A DNA stretch of 38,413 nucleotides from JAFGOY01 sp034430335 (GTDB lineage Bacteria > Chloroflexota > Anaerolineae > Aggregatilineales > UBA3940). The stretch spans positions 1 through 38,413 of the forward strand of contig DAOUES010000201.1 in the NCBI GenBank assembly GCA_034430335.1. Reading direction: 5' to 3'. Below, in pieces: positions 38,265-38,413 of this stretch. The position numbers and the translations under genes are program-made. The first letter of the stretch is position 1. The number at the start of each line of letters is the position of its first letter. The notes under the pieces are model-generated. The model saw nothing but the letters and a program-made list of their open reading frames with translations. It searched no databases and was not told the DNA's origin.

Positions 38265-38280
38265 CGGTGGGAGCAGTCAT
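38130..38280 (+). ncRNA. Putative omega RNA (reRNA) overlapping the tnpB 3' end
   Basis: In IS605-type elements the guide RNA scaffold spans the tnpB 3' end and the right-end hairpin, and the guide continues past the element end. The matching region is present here, with the hairpin 38251-38271 and another GC-rich dyad, GCTCGC/GCGAGC (about 38211-38228). The limits are approximate. Confidence 0.35.
38251..38271 (+). repeat. Right-end hairpin of the IS element
   Basis: CCCACC (38251-38256), loop TGCTTTAGC, GGTGGG (38266-38271), seen in nearly this form at the right end of many IS1341-type elements. It begins inside the last codons of tnpB. Confidence 0.75.
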
Positions 38281-38413
38281 TCATAGAGAGCATAATCATC
38301 CCGGAAGCGTGCCCGCTCGCCGGGCATCAGGGGCGGCACTCACCGGGGAATATCTCGATAGATCGAAAAAGGTAAATGGATAAAATCACGAACATCGCGC
38401 CGGTTGGCGCGAT
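38281..38413 (+). other. Right flank of the IS element, no supported gene
   Basis: 133 bases of intergenic DNA into which the element inserted. It ends in the palindrome ATCGCGCC-GGTT-GGCGCGAT (38394-38413), possibly the stem of a terminator whose tail is beyond the window. No frame here has a start and ribosome-binding site. Confidence 0.4.

Larger units (their letters stand above)
37021..38280 (+). mobile_element. IS200/IS605-type element (IS1341-like, tnpB only)
   Basis: The element is bounded by two hairpins with nearly the same loop, TGCTTCAGC at the left and TGCTTTAGC at the right, and different stems. It carries one gene, tnpB, and no tnpA (Y1 transposase), so it could only move if helped in trans. 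Exact ends are estimated from the hairpins; IS200/IS605 elements make no target duplication and lack inverted-repeat ends. Confidence 0.8.

Overview
This window looks like a chromosomal stretch from a moderately high-GC bacterium, most likely of the phylum Chloroflexota (Anaerolineae-like). That placement is an inference from the gene mix: a bifunctional phosphoglucose/phosphomannose isomerase, a HerA-type ATPase with a Pro-rich linker, a GlcD/GlpC-type FAD/Fe-S fusion, several GAF proteins, and lipoproteins with Pro/Thr/Glu-rich linkers. No rRNA gene or taxonomically decisive marker is present, and no CRISPR array was seen.

Layout. 1-1.8 kb: start of a homocysteine S-methyltransferase gene, an A+T-rich DUF5677-like gene and a small membrane protein. 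1.9-2.9 kb: tRNA-Thr(CGU), uridine kinase and tRNA-Glu(CUC), each tRNA with a recognisable sigma-70 promoter. 2.97-8.2 kb: a minus-strand block with a slipin, a HerA-like ATPase, a secreted phospholipase-D-like lipoprotein and an unknown helical protein. 8.3-12.9 kb: minus-strand housekeeping genes: a LOG-family hydrolase with an apparently leaderless promoter, an operon of phosphoglucose/phosphomannose isomerase, methyltransferase and inositol-monophosphatase-like enzyme, and a tsaB-rimI pair. 13.1-16.8 kb: two overlapping plus-strand genes, a nitrilase-family amidase and a large FAD/Fe-S oxidoreductase. 16.9-21.7 kb: an A+T-rich insert that starts at an orphan antitoxin-like gene and gene debris. 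It carries a tandem pair of phosphohexomutases (GlmM and an 859-residue mutase with an unrecognised 220-residue N-terminal domain) and ends at a possible transposase remnant.

21.8-29.9 kb: Nudix hydrolase, LysM lipoprotein, GAF protein, a YbhN-like membrane protein with an FAD amino-oxidase-like partner, tRNA-Gly(CCC), a small CBM48 protein and a polar amino-acid ABC transporter operon behind a near-consensus promoter. 30-37 kb: a PLP enzyme of the BioF/Kbl/serine palmitoyltransferase family, a cytosolic two-GAF histidine kinase with a membrane PH-like protein, the principal sigma factor and thioredoxin reductase. 37-38.3 kb: an IS200/IS605-type (IS1341-like) element with both end hairpins visible. 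Its tnpB is interrupted by a single amber codon.

Themes: hexose-phosphate and cell-envelope precursor metabolism (isomerase, two mutases, YbhN-like protein), nutrient uptake, cytosolic sensing through GAF domains, and two regions of recent DNA gain (16.9-21.7 kb and the IS element). The features most worth following up are the 859-residue mutase pair, the amber-interrupted TnpB with its putative omega RNA, and the slipin/HerA/PLD neighbourhood.
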